The position numbers and the translations under genes were made by a program. This document shows, piece after piece, positions 17,190 to 25,714 of a DNA stretch of 56,690 nt. Under the pieces are notes generated by a model. The model ran no database searches and had not been told where the DNA came from. It saw only the letters and a list, made by a program, of their open reading frames with translations. The stretch is from an uncultured Lachnospiraceae bacterium (GTDB taxonomy: Bacteria; Bacillota; Clostridia; Lachnospirales; Lachnospiraceae), in NCBI GenBank assembly GCA_949076555.1, contig CARUOB010000013.1, positions 1 through 56,690 on the forward strand, read 5' to 3'. Position 1 is the first letter of the stretch. Each line of letters starts with the position of its first letter.

Positions 17190-19592
17190 CTATTCGACAC
17201 CCCTCTTACAATGTCCGGCCGTGTAGTCCGGAAAGGGCACATTCCCCTCTAAAACCGCTGCGCACTGTGCCCCGTCCTCCAAGGTAAAGTCATAGCGCAG
17301 CGCATCCGCGCCAATCCTTTCCCGCTCCTTTTTCGCCCCTTGCAGAGAATACGGCACACAATTATAAATGATATTATAACAGTGTTCACAGTTTATCTCC
17401 ACCGGAAATGTATTGCCCCGACGGTCTTTTAACAAAAGCTGCCCCTTTTTTTCCTCTCCCGCGCCGCATATTCCCGCGGTTTTTTGCAGGCAGTTTGCCG
17501 TAATCATCATGGGAATCCGGCTGTACACAATCAGACTGGCGCCCACGCCGCGTTCCCCGGCCGCGCAGACAAGATGCGCTGCCTCCCCCGCATTCAATTC
17601 ATAGGGAAGTGTGATCTCCTTTGAAAAATCCCTGAAAAATGCCAGCGCATCCGCATTAAAGCAGTAGAGTCCCGCATCCGGTATCCATTGATAAGCAGGC
17701 GAACCGTTCTCCCGCTTTCCACAAATCTTCCTCGCCCATGCCAGTCCTTCCAGACTGCGGACTAAGAAGCCTTTCACAAAAGGTTCGGCCTGTTTTAACG
17801 CCTCCCCAAGCCGCCGCAGGTAAGCGCTATCCCGCTCCCGCAGAATATAGGGAAGCGCCAGATAAAAGGACGGCGCCTCCTCGTCATCCGGCCGTTTTTT
17901 TGATGCGCCCGCCTGTCGCATGATCTCCTCGCAGGACGAAAGGAAAAGATCGCTCTCCACATAAATACGCCTGCATCCGCCCCATGAGAGGACTGCCTGC
18001 ATCTGTTCACCGGTGCTGACCGTCACATCGACAGCCTGCTTTTTTGCTGTCTTGTCATCATCGGGCCGTTTTTTGCCTCGCTTCTCTTCCACAGTCCATG
18101 TAAGTGCATCGCACTTGTTAGACTGACTTGGTCGGTCGACTATTTTCCCCTCATCAGACACTTTCTCAAGGCCGGAAACTGCCCGCTGATCGGCCGTTCC
18201 CCGGCTCTGTGCCACCGCCCCCTCGAAGGCCTCCACCGCCGCCCGGCGCAGTTCATTTAACGCCCTGACAGGGACAAAGCAAGCGCCCTCCATGGAAATC
18301 TCACAGTCTGCCACCGCAAGCAGGCTGTCCCCCGTCTTGCGGAGCCGTTTTTCGACCTCCTCCACAGACAAAGGCGCACGCTGTGCGGGCTGGACGATTT
18401 CTCCGGTGACTTCGGCCACCGGACGCCCCAAGCCTGTCTCCGCTTCTTGGTTCGTCACAGCATACGCTGTCTTGCGGCTTCCCTTTTTCCCATCATGGAG
18501 GATCTGTTTTCCCGCCGGACCGCCTGCTGACCCGATTCGCAGCCGCAGCGGTTCCCCGGCCTTTACCCGCGCCTGCAGCCACACCCGCATTTTCTCCGGC
18601 TCTCTGATATATCTATCCCGTATTTCCGAAAGCAGCGTATCGTCACAGCCCTCGTAACCGGGCTTTTCAAGCGTAATCATTTCCTTTCCGTTGTGCCGCT
18701 CGTAATAGCCTGTCTGCACCTCGCTGCGAATATAGAGCCTGCGGAGCCTGTCCATATCTTCCGGCTCCACCTTGTAACCCTCCGCTCCCTCCGCATAATA
18801 GAGATCTATATATTTGCGGTAAACCGCCGTGACGCCCGCCGCATACTCCGGCCGCTTCATCCGCCCTTCGATCTTAAACGAGTCGATCCCCGCCTCTAAA
18901 AGCGACGGCAGATACGCCAGTGTACACATATCTTTCAGACTTAAGGGATATCCGCTCCCGGAAAGCCGCCTTTTTCCCTGATAAATCTCATAAGGCAGCC
19001 TGCATGGCTGGGCGCACCTTCCCCGGTTTCCGCTTCTGCCTCCCAAAATGCTGCTGAATAGACACTGCCCCGAATAGCAGTAGCACATGGCGCCGTGAAT
19101 AAAGCACTCAACCTCCACACCCGCCTCTTCTTTTATTTTCCGCACTTCCTTTAGCGAAAGCTCTCTGGCCGGAACGATGCGGACCGCCCCCTGTTCTCTT
19201 AAAAGCGCGGCGCCCTGTGCCCCGGTCACCGCCATCTGGGTGCTCACATGCAGGGGCAGCCTTGGAAAATGTTCTCTGATATAACAAAAAACCCCGAAAT
19301 CCTGCACGATTACGCCGTCCAGTCCCGCCTCGTAAAAGGGGCGCAGATATTCGTAAAGGGACGCCATCTCCCGCTCCTTTAAAAGCGTATTCACCGTCAG
19401 ATATATCTTTTTTCCATAAAAATGGGCGACGCGAAGCGCACGGACAATCTCCTCTGTGGTGAAATTATCCGCATATGCCCGGGCGCCAAACTGCTGTCCT
19501 CCCAGATATACCGCATCCGCCCCGGCGTTTACCGCGCCCAGAAACGCCTCATAGCTCCCCGCCGGCGCAAGCAGCTCCACATGCTCTCCCAT
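17190..19592 (-). CDS. U32 family peptidase / rRNA hydroxylase-like protein
   Basis: 800 residues from ATG 19590-19592 (GGAG about 10 nt upstream). The first 290 residues are a U32 TIM-barrel-like domain: VELLAPAGSYEAFLGAVNAGADAVYLGG at the start, then DGVIVQDFGV. A cysteine cluster follows, CYCYSGQC (about 168-175) with GRCAQPC (about 191-197). Relatives such as RlhA and TrhP act in RNA hydroxylation and hold Fe-S clusters; the name peptidase is historical. The C-terminal half matches the longer clostridial form with a DUF3656-like domain. Between about residues 475 and 575 there is a polar linker encoding palindromic DNA and two KKRPDD motifs, probably an inserted element. A terminator lies upstream after zapA. 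Confidence 0.9.
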   Translation of the reverse strand: MGEHVELLAPAGSYEAFLGAVNAGADAVYLGGQQFGARAYADNFTTEEIVRALRVAHFYGKKIYLTVNTLLKEREMASLYEYLRPFYEAGLDGVIVQDFGVFCYIREHFPRLPLHVSTQMAVTGAQGAALLREQGAVRIVPARELSLKEVRKIKEEAGVEVECFIHGAMCYCYSGQCLFSSILGGRSGNRGRCAQPCRLPYEIYQGKRRLSGSGYPLSLKDMCTLAYLPSLLEAGIDSFKIEGRMKRPEYAAGVTAVYRKYIDLYYAEGAEGYKVEPEDMDRLRRLYIRSEVQTGYYERHNGKEMITLEKPGYEGCDDTLLSEIRDRYIREPEKMRVWLQARVKAGEPLRLRIGSAGGPAGKQILHDGKKGSRKTAYAVTNQEAETGLGRPVAEVTGEIVQPAQRAPLSVEEVEKRLRKTGDSLLAVADCEISMEGACFVPVRALNELRRAAVEAFEGAVAQSRGTADQRAVSGLEKVSDEGKIVDRPSQSNKCDALTWTVEEKRGKKRPDDDKTAKKQAVDVTVSTGEQMQAVLSWGGCRRIYVESDLFLSSCEEIMRQAGASKKRPDDEEAPSFYLALPYILRERDSAYLRRLGEALKQAEPFVKGFLVRSLEGLAWARKICGKRENGSPAYQWIPDAGLYCFNADALAFFRDFSKEITLPYELNAGEAAHLVCAAGERGVGASLIVYSRIPMMITANCLQKTAGICGAGEEKKGQLLLKDRRGNTFPVEINCEHCYNIIYNCVPYSLQGAKKERERIGADALRYDFTLEDGAQCAAVLEGNVPFPDYTAGHCKRGVE
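18102..18145. repeat. Palindromic element inside the U32 coding sequence
   Basis: Two adjacent hairpins: AAGTGC-atc-GCACTT (18102-18116) and GACTGAC-ttg-GTCGGTC (18121-18138, with a wobble), ending CTATTT. The second hairpin closely resembles one upstream of queA (50663-50687), which shares GACTGACT, GTC-x-GTC and CTATTT in register. It is translated in frame as part of a linker. Confidence 0.55.
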
Positions 19593-19665
19593 ATTGTCTC
19601 TCCACTTCCTCTGTCGCTCTGCATTCTCCTTGCCTGGTTTCCCCCGCTGCAATTTCCTACAGAGT

Positions 19666-19692
19666 AAAAAGAGCAGACCCTTGGATCTGCTC
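19666..19692 (-). terminator. Terminator of the ruvB-zapA unit
   Basis: Minus strand: GAGCAGA, 8-nt loop, TCTGCTC, then TTTTT. It lies 24 nt past the zapA stop, so the U32 gene downstream probably has its own promoter or depends on readthrough. Confidence 0.8.
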
Positions 19693-19715
19693 CATACTTC
19701 GTATGCGCTTGTTTA

Positions 19716-20126
19716 CTATTTCCCTTTGCGTTCCTTAAGCTCCGTCTCCATGCGCACGATCTGCTTGGCATTCTCGTTCGCCTCTTTCTGAAGACTCTTA
19801 ACACTTTTCTCGGTATTTTCCAGTTTCATCTGCGCCGCGATCAGGTCATGCTTGAGCGCGTACACCTCGTCCTCCTTGCTCTTCAAATGCTCTTCCAGAA
19901 TACTGATCTGCTTCTTTGCCTTAAAATAGTCATCCGCGATGTTGAGCTGCAGCAGCACATTCTGCGTATCCATCGGCTGCCGCCTGAAACTGTCAATCTT
20001 GTTATACTCGGCTATTTTATTGTTTATGTAAGACGCCACCTTCTGCAGGTACTCCTCACTCTCATAACCGCTCAGCGTGAAAACCTTGCCGGCGATAATC
20101 ACTTCTGTATCTGTTTTCGTTGACAT
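19716..20126 (-). CDS. zapA: Cell division protein ZapA
   Basis: 136 residues from ATG 20124-20126, preceded by GAGGGGG. The N-terminal ZapA fold (VIIAGKVFTLSGYESEEYLQ) is followed by a long coiled coil (about residues 60-135), the form usual in Firmicutes. ZapA binds FtsZ and stabilises the Z-ring. It sits 58 nt after ruvB and before a terminator, so it is co-transcribed with the DNA repair gene. Confidence 0.93.
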   Translation of the reverse strand: MSTKTDTEVIIAGKVFTLSGYESEEYLQKVASYINNKIAEYNKIDSFRRQPMDTQNVLLQLNIADDYFKAKKQISILEEHLKSKEDEVYALKHDLIAAQMKLENTEKSVKSLQKEANENAKQIVRMETELKERKGK

Positions 20127-20184
20127 AGGAGCGCCCCCTCTTCGCTGTACCCATACCCACACTATCATCCCCATTATAGCCGCC

Positions 20185-21183
20185 TTAGAGCGGAATTTCA
20201 AGTCCGAAATGTCTGTAGGCAAGATCGGTGACCGTTCTTCCCCTCGGCGTGCGGTTCAAAAAACCGTTCTGAATCAGGTACGGCTCATACACATCCTCTA
20301 TCGTTCCTGCGTCCTCCCCGATGGCCGCCGCCAGCGTATCCAGTCCCACCGGGCCGCCCTTAAACTTCTCCATCATGGTCATGAGAATGTTTCTGTCCAC
20401 ATGGTCAAGCCCCATTTTATCCACATCCATCAGGTCAAGCGCCACCTTCGCCACCTCCTCCGTGATGGCGCCGTCATACTTTACCTGTGCGAAATCCCGC
20501 ACCCGCTTTAGAATACGGTTTGCAAGACGCGGCGTCCCGCGGCTCCTTCTGGCTAACTCCACAGCCCCCTTCTCATCGATCTCCACGCCAAGTTTTTTCG
20601 CCGACTGCCTGATGATCACGGTAAGCTCCTTCACCGTGTAGAACTCCAGCCTGTGAATCATGCCGAAACGGTCTCTGAGCGGCGCGGTGAGAAGTCCCGC
20701 TCTGGTAGTCGCCCCTACCAGCGTAAAATGGGGAAGATCCAGACGGATGGAACGGGCCGTCGGGCCTTTGCCGATCATAATATCAATGGCATAATCCTCC
20801 ATGGCCGGATACAGAACCTCCTCTACCTGACGGTTCAGCCTGTGGATCTCGTCCACAAAGAGCAAATCCCCCTCCTGCAGATTGTTGAGAATCGCTGCCA
20901 TCTCCCCCGGTTTCTCAATCGCCGGACCGCTGGTGACCTTCATGTGCACGCCCATCTCATTGGCGATTATACCCGCGAGGGTCGTCTTACCAAGCCCGGG
21001 AGGCCCGTAAAACAGCACATGATCCAGCGCATCCCCTCTCTGTTTCGCCGCCTCAATGTAAACCTTTAGATTGTCCTTCACCTTTTCTTGACCTATATAG
21101 TCAACAAGACTCTGCGGGCGCAGGGAACCTTCTATTTTTATATCTTCCTCTATCAGATTTGTCTCAATCGTTCTGCCTGACAT
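20185..21183 (-). CDS. ruvB: Holliday junction branch migration ATPase RuvB
   Basis: AAA+ motor of the RuvABC resolvasome, 332 residues, full length. Walker A is GPPGLGKTT near residues 60-68 and Walker B is LLFVDEIHRL; sensor and arginine-finger stretches (VGATTRAG, PLRDRFG) are intact, and the winged-helix tail ends TDLAYRHFGL. GGAGG lies 8 nt before the ATG. The partner ruvA is not adjacent but 6.5 kb away (27670-28293) on the same strand, separated by four transport or signalling genes. Confidence 0.98.
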   Translation of the reverse strand: MSGRTIETNLIEEDIKIEGSLRPQSLVDYIGQEKVKDNLKVYIEAAKQRGDALDHVLFYGPPGLGKTTLAGIIANEMGVHMKVTSGPAIEKPGEMAAILNNLQEGDLLFVDEIHRLNRQVEEVLYPAMEDYAIDIMIGKGPTARSIRLDLPHFTLVGATTRAGLLTAPLRDRFGMIHRLEFYTVKELTVIIRQSAKKLGVEIDEKGAVELARRSRGTPRLANRILKRVRDFAQVKYDGAITEEVAKVALDLMDVDKMGLDHVDRNILMTMMEKFKGGPVGLDTLAAAIGEDAGTIEDVYEPYLIQNGFLNRTPRGRTVTDLAYRHFGLEIPL

Positions 21184-21349
21184 AATTACCTCCGTGTCAA
21201 ACAGGCTCCCGGCCTGTTTTTCCGTCTTTTATCTACGCTCCCAATCATAGCATTTTCCCTCCCGCTTCGCAAGCCGCTCCCTGATTGCGCACCGGGATGC
21301 CTCTCTTTCATTTTCTATATCAAGTGACCGCACGCTCGTTTTTTCGCTC

Positions 21350-21378
21350 TTGCCAAGCATTCCGATTCATTATAAGAT
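21350..21378 (+). promoter_or_regulatory. Promoter for the DUF1538-PII pair
   Basis: TTGCCA (21350-21355), 17-bp spacer, TAAGAT (21373-21378). Transcription would begin near 21385, which argues against the earliest in-frame ATG (21385) being the translation start. Confidence 0.6.
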
Positions 21379-21450
21379 AATATCGTGGACAGATTCGTAG
21401 GGAAACTGTCCGCCAATCTAAAAACATCGTGTATAAATGGGGTGACTTAT

Positions 21451-23010
21451 TTGCAGGCAAAAATAATTTTACGCGGGAAACTGATGGAAAAACTGCGCGA
21501 GGCGCTGGTTGCCGTACTGCCAATCATTGTCATTGTGCTCTTTTTGTGCTTTTCCATGGCTCCGATCTCTCCCAGCATTCTCCTCTGCTTTCTGATCGGC
21601 GCAGTCCTGTTGATTCTCGGTATGATGTTCTTTACCCTCGGCGCGGAGCTTGCCATGTCTCCCATGGGCGAGAAGGTGGGCACCTGCATGACCAAAAGCA
21701 AAAAGCTGAGCGTCATCGTTTCCCTCTCTTTCCTTTTGGGCTTTATCATCACCGTATCTGAGCCGGATCTGCAAGTGCTTGCCGGACAGGTGCCTTCCAT
21801 TCCAAACGGCATTTTAATCGGCGCAGTGGCGGGAGGCGTTGCGCTCTTTCTGGTCATTGCCCTGCTTCGTATGCTGTTTCGCATCCCCCTGCCGCCCCTT
21901 TTAAACTTTTTCTATATCCTTGTCTTTGTGCTGGCCCTTTTTGTGCCGGACGATTTTTTAAGTGTGGCCTTTGATTCCGGCGGCGTGACCACAGGCCCCA
22001 TGACGGTGCCCTTCATTATGGCGCTCGGCGTAGGTGTCGCTGCGATCCGTAACGACCGCCACGCCGCGGACGACAGTTTCGGTCTGGTGGCGCTGTGCTC
22101 CATCGGCCCCATCGTGTCCGTCCTGATCCTCGGCATGATCTATCACCCCGGGGAGAGCAGTTATGTGCCGCCTGTCATTCCCTCCGTAGACACCTCCGTG
22201 GAACTTTGGTCGCTGTTCCAGCGGGGATTCCCTACTTACATAGCGGAGATCGCAGTCTCCCTCTTTCCTATTGTACTCTTTTTCGGACTGTTTCAGCTTG
22301 CGGTACTAAAACTTTCCAGACGGACCCTCTCCAAAATGCTGATCGGTCTGGCCTACACATACATCGGCCTGGTTTTGTTTATGACAGGCGTAAACGTTGG
22401 CTTTATGCCGGCCGGAAACTATCTGGGGCAGATATTAGGCTCCTCCTCCAATCCATGGCTTCTCATTCCCATCGCCATGGTTATGGGTTTCTTTATCGTA
22501 AAAGCCGAGCCTGCTGTCTATGTATTAAACAAACAGGTGGAAGAGATCACCGACGGCGCCATTTCCGCTTCCTCCATGGGAACCTGTCTCTCCGTGGGTG
22601 TCGCCATATCCCTTGGCATTGCCATGCTCCGCGTACTGACCGGCATCTCCGTCATGTGGTTTCTGATCCCGGGTTATGCCTTTGCCCTTGGCATTTCCTT
22701 CTTCGTACCGAAAATCTATACCGCCATCGCCTTTGACTCCGGCGGCGTAGCTTCCGGTCCCATGACCGCCGCTTTTCTGCTTCCCCTTGCACAGGGTGCG
22801 TGTGGGGCTGTCGGCGGCAGCATCGTTACGGACGCCTTCGGCATCGTGGCTATGGTGGCCATGACGCCGCTTATCACCATACAGCTTCTCGGTCTCCTCT
22901 CCCAGCGCCAGAAAGCGACAGGAAGGAAGAAGCGCCGTCTCGCAGGACAATTTGCGGAACTGGTTCCGGCAGCCATGTCCGAGGCAGAAGATGTGATTAT
23001 CGAACTCTAA
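21451..23010 (+). CDS. DUF1538 integral membrane protein (transporter-like)
   Basis: Polytopic membrane protein of about 519 residues with roughly 12 hydrophobic segments and two internal repeats. Each repeat contains an acidic EP-x3-VL-x2-QV motif (EPDLQVLAGQV; EPAVYVLNKQV) and a FDSGGV-x2-GPMT motif (near residues 174 and 428). The paired conserved acidic/glycine loops suggest a channel or carrier with pseudo-symmetry; the substrate is unknown. The start is uncertain: TTG 21451 has GGGGTGA in front, while ATG 21484 (MEKLREAL) has a weaker site. It is followed after 36 nt by a tandem-PII gene. To my knowledge DUF1538 genes often pair with PII-family genes, which suggests gating by a nucleotide or metabolite sensor. 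Confidence 0.85.
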   Translation: MQAKIILRGKLMEKLREALVAVLPIIVIVLFLCFSMAPISPSILLCFLIGAVLLILGMMFFTLGAELAMSPMGEKVGTCMTKSKKLSVIVSLSFLLGFIITVSEPDLQVLAGQVPSIPNGILIGAVAGGVALFLVIALLRMLFRIPLPPLLNFFYILVFVLALFVPDDFLSVAFDSGGVTTGPMTVPFIMALGVGVAAIRNDRHAADDSFGLVALCSIGPIVSVLILGMIYHPGESSYVPPVIPSVDTSVELWSLFQRGFPTYIAEIAVSLFPIVLFFGLFQLAVLKLSRRTLSKMLIGLAYTYIGLVLFMTGVNVGFMPAGNYLGQILGSSSNPWLLIPIAMVMGFFIVKAEPAVYVLNKQVEEITDGAISASSMGTCLSVGVAISLGIAMLRVLTGISVMWFLIPGYAFALGISFFVPKIYTAIAFDSGGVASGPMTAAFLLPLAQGACGAVGGSIVTDAFGIVAMVAMTPLITIQLLGLLSQRQKATGRKKRRLAGQFAELVPAAMSEAEDVIIEL

Positions 23011-23046
23011 GCATGCAGTAAACTTCTATAAACGGAGGTTCTCCTA

Positions 23047-23769
23047 ATGAGCGAACTATATATGATGACAGCCATCATCACAAGAGACCGCACGAAAGAA
23101 TTTGCGGCATTTTACGACAGATACCATGTCCCGGTCAATTTCATCACGCTTGGAAACGGCACCGCCACCAATGAGCTGATGGACTATTTCGGTCTTGACG
23201 GCACGGAAAAGGCCGTAATTTTCTCTATCGTCACCCGAAATACCTGGAAAAAGTTAAAAATCGGCTTAGAGCGGGAAATGCGAATCGACATTCCCGGCAC
23301 GGGCATCGCGTTCATCATGCCGCTTGCAAGCATCGGCGGCCTCAGACAGCTCCGTTTCCTGACGGGGGAAGAAACCTTTGAAAATGGGGAGGAAACAGTT
23401 TTGAAGGATACCAAATACGAACTTTTAGTCATCATCGCCAATCAGGGTTACACCGAAATGATTATGGATGCCGCCAGAAAAATGCAGGCCGGCGGCGGCA
23501 CGGTGATCCACGCCAAGGGCACCGGCATGGAGAGCGCGGACAAATTCCTGGGCGTGACTCTTGCCTCCGAGAAAGAAATCATTTTCATCGTCGTAAAAAA
23601 AGAGCAGAAAAACGCCATCATGCGCGCTGTCATGGAGGACGCGGGATTAAACTCCAAGGCGAAATCCGTGGTTTTCTCCCTTCCTGTAACGGAAACCGCA
23701 GGCATGCGCCTTTTGGAGCAATATGCGGCGGAGGACGAGGCGGAAAAGGCTGATTCTGCGCAGAGCTGA
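23047..23769 (+). CDS. Tandem PII-fold regulatory protein
   Basis: 240 residues containing two PII-like domains, about residues 4-100 and 125-222. Each shows the beta-alpha-beta pattern with a Gly/Thr-rich loop (FITLGNGTATNELMDYFGL; VIHAKGTGMESADKFLGV) followed by an apolar strand (EKAVIFSIVT; KEIIFIVVKK). A single-domain PII has about 112 residues, so this is a fused duplication that could form the usual trimeric ring in a different way. No conventional GlnB T-loop tyrosine context is seen. GGAGG precedes the ATG. Co-transcribed with DUF1538 and the natural candidate for its regulator. The short C-terminal tail is acidic. Confidence 0.88.
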   Translation: MSELYMMTAIITRDRTKEFAAFYDRYHVPVNFITLGNGTATNELMDYFGLDGTEKAVIFSIVTRNTWKKLKIGLEREMRIDIPGTGIAFIMPLASIGGLRQLRFLTGEETFENGEETVLKDTKYELLVIIANQGYTEMIMDAARKMQAGGGTVIHAKGTGMESADKFLGVTLASEKEIIFIVVKKEQKNAIMRAVMEDAGLNSKAKSVVFSLPVTETAGMRLLEQYAAEDEAEKADSAQS

Positions 23770-23770
23770 T

Positions 23771-23819
23771 GCAGCCTGTCCGCTCTCCTCATACACCCCT
23801 GCCCCTTATGACAGGCTGC
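23771..23819. repeat. Perfect 10-bp inverted repeat across convergent 3' ends
   Basis: GCAGCCTGTC (23771-23780) and GACAGGCTGC (23810-23819) flank the end of the ABC gene and lie just after the PII stop. A second, overlapping pair, CAGGCTG/CAGCCTG (23812-23836), is an alternative fold. There is no T-run on either strand. It may protect or terminate both transcripts. Confidence 0.6.
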
Positions 23820-25714
23820 GCCTGCCTGTCAGCCTGCGCTATCTCCTCTCTTCTAAACTGTAAGTGATACAGCCGGTAGTATTTTCCGTGCAGTTCCAAA
23901 AGTTCCTGATGGGTGCCCTGCTCTCTGATCGTGCCGTGGGATAGTACAATGATCCTGTCCGCGTTCTGAATCGTTGAGAGTCTGTGCGCCACCATCAGCA
24001 TCGTCCCGATATTCTGCATTTTTTCCAGTGAATTTTGAATTAATATCTCTGTTTCGGTATCGATATTCGCCGTCGCCTCGTCCAGAATCATCACCGACGG
24101 TCTGTGCACGATGATTCTTGCAAAGGATAAAAGCTGTCTCTGTCCGGCGGAAAAATTGTTTCCTCTCTCCCGCACTTCCTCATCCAACCCCTTTTCCAGC
24201 TTATCAATGAAATGATCCGCATTCACATAGCGGCACGCCTCCCTGATCTTATCGTCGGAAATATGTTCGGCCCGCAGTGCGATATTGCTGCGGATCGTAC
24301 CCGAAAAAAGAAACACATCCTGCAACATCTGCCCGAAATGCCTGCGCAGGGAAGAAATCCTGATCTTGCGTATATCGATCCCGTCTATGAGAATCTCGCC
24401 TTTCTGGAACTCATAGTTTCTGCAAAGGAGCGACAGAATCGTTGTCTTGCCCGATCCTGTGGAACCCACAAAGGCCACCGTCTCCTTCGGCATCACATGG
24501 AAAGAAACGCCTTTTAACACCCACTCCCCCTCCACATAGGAAAACCACACGTCTCGAAACTCAATCTCGCCTCTCACCGTCTCAAGCGCCACCGCATCCG
24601 GCGCATCCTGAATATGCGGCTCCAGATCCATAATCGTAAAAACTTTTTCCGCGGAGGCAAGCGCCGACTGCAGCCAGTTAAACTGCTCCGCCAAATTCTG
24701 GATCGGGTTATAGAACTTTGAAATATACATGTAAAAGGACACCAGCATACCGCTCGTGATCACCTGTCCCATGAAAACCTGATTTTCCAGATACCCTCTG
24801 CCGCTCAGATACAAAAGACAGAGAATGGAACTGACATAGAGCATATAAACCAACGGCCGGAAAATGCCAAACACCAAGATCTGCTCCTGCTTCGCCCGTC
24901 CAAGCGCGTTGCTCTTTTCCCTGAAATCCTGCATCTTTGCCTCCTCTCTGTTAAAAATCTGAGTGATCTTGATGCCGGAAAGATTCTCGGACAGGTAAGT
25001 GTTGATATCCGTGGTGCAGTCCTTCACCTTGCGATATGCCCGTCTGGAAAATTTGCGGAAAATCACCGTAAACAGCACAATAAAAGGCACAAAGCAAAGA
25101 ATCATCAGCGTCAGCTCATAGCTTAACACAAGCATTGCCGCAAACACGCCCACAATCACAAATATATTTTTCACGAAATTGACCAATAGATTGGTGAACA
25201 TCATGGAAATCGCATTGGTGTCGTTGGTCAGACGGGTTACGAGCTTCCCCACAGGTATCTCGTTTAGCTGCTCATGGGAAAGGCTCTCGATCTTCACAAA
25301 CAGGTCTTCTCTCATAACGGAAATAATTCTCTGCCCCGTCTTTTGCAAAAGCACCGCCTGTATGTACGCACACACCATGGAAACGAGCAGAATGCTCACA
25401 TAGACCGTCACCGCCCGGTAAATCTGCGGCATCCGGAACTCTCCCGCGACCAGCTCCTCAATCTGCCCGATAATAAAGGGAGAAACCACGTCATAAGCAA
25501 TGGTACACAGTATGACTACGCCCGCCAAAAGAAACTGCGGCAGATACGGTCTGGCATACTTCAGAAGACGCCTCATGATCTCACGGTCGCCAATCTGCCT
25601 TTCAAATCCCATCGCCTGCTTTTTATCTTTCACCGTCAGATAGGCGGTCACAAGGATGAGGGAGAACAGACCTACAATCGCTCCCACCACGATCAACGGA
25701 TAATACTCATACAT
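23789..25714 (-). CDS. ABC exporter half-transporter, catalytically canonical subunit
   Basis: 641 residues from ATG 25712-25714 (GGGGGTGAGG upstream). An extra N-terminal helix (YPLIVVGAIVGLFSLILV) precedes a six-helix exporter domain (about residues 60-350) and an ATPase domain. Walker A GSTGSGKTT, signature FSAGQRQLLSF, Walker B VMILDEATANID with the catalytic glutamate, and H-loop AHRLST are all present. The gene overlaps the upstream half-transporter by 8 nt (stop codon inside ATGTATGA), so a heterodimer of the MdlAB/BmrCD type is expected. The substrate (drug, lipid or peptide) cannot be inferred. Confidence 0.95.
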   Translation of the reverse strand: MYEYYPLIVVGAIVGLFSLILVTAYLTVKDKKQAMGFERQIGDREIMRRLLKYARPYLPQFLLAGVVILCTIAYDVVSPFIIGQIEELVAGEFRMPQIYRAVTVYVSILLVSMVCAYIQAVLLQKTGQRIISVMREDLFVKIESLSHEQLNEIPVGKLVTRLTNDTNAISMMFTNLLVNFVKNIFVIVGVFAAMLVLSYELTLMILCFVPFIVLFTVIFRKFSRRAYRKVKDCTTDINTYLSENLSGIKITQIFNREEAKMQDFREKSNALGRAKQEQILVFGIFRPLVYMLYVSSILCLLYLSGRGYLENQVFMGQVITSGMLVSFYMYISKFYNPIQNLAEQFNWLQSALASAEKVFTIMDLEPHIQDAPDAVALETVRGEIEFRDVWFSYVEGEWVLKGVSFHVMPKETVAFVGSTGSGKTTILSLLCRNYEFQKGEILIDGIDIRKIRISSLRRHFGQMLQDVFLFSGTIRSNIALRAEHISDDKIREACRYVNADHFIDKLEKGLDEEVRERGNNFSAGQRQLLSFARIIVHRPSVMILDEATANIDTETEILIQNSLEKMQNIGTMLMVAHRLSTIQNADRIIVLSHGTIREQGTHQELLELHGKYYRLYHLQFRREEIAQADRQAQPVIRGRGV

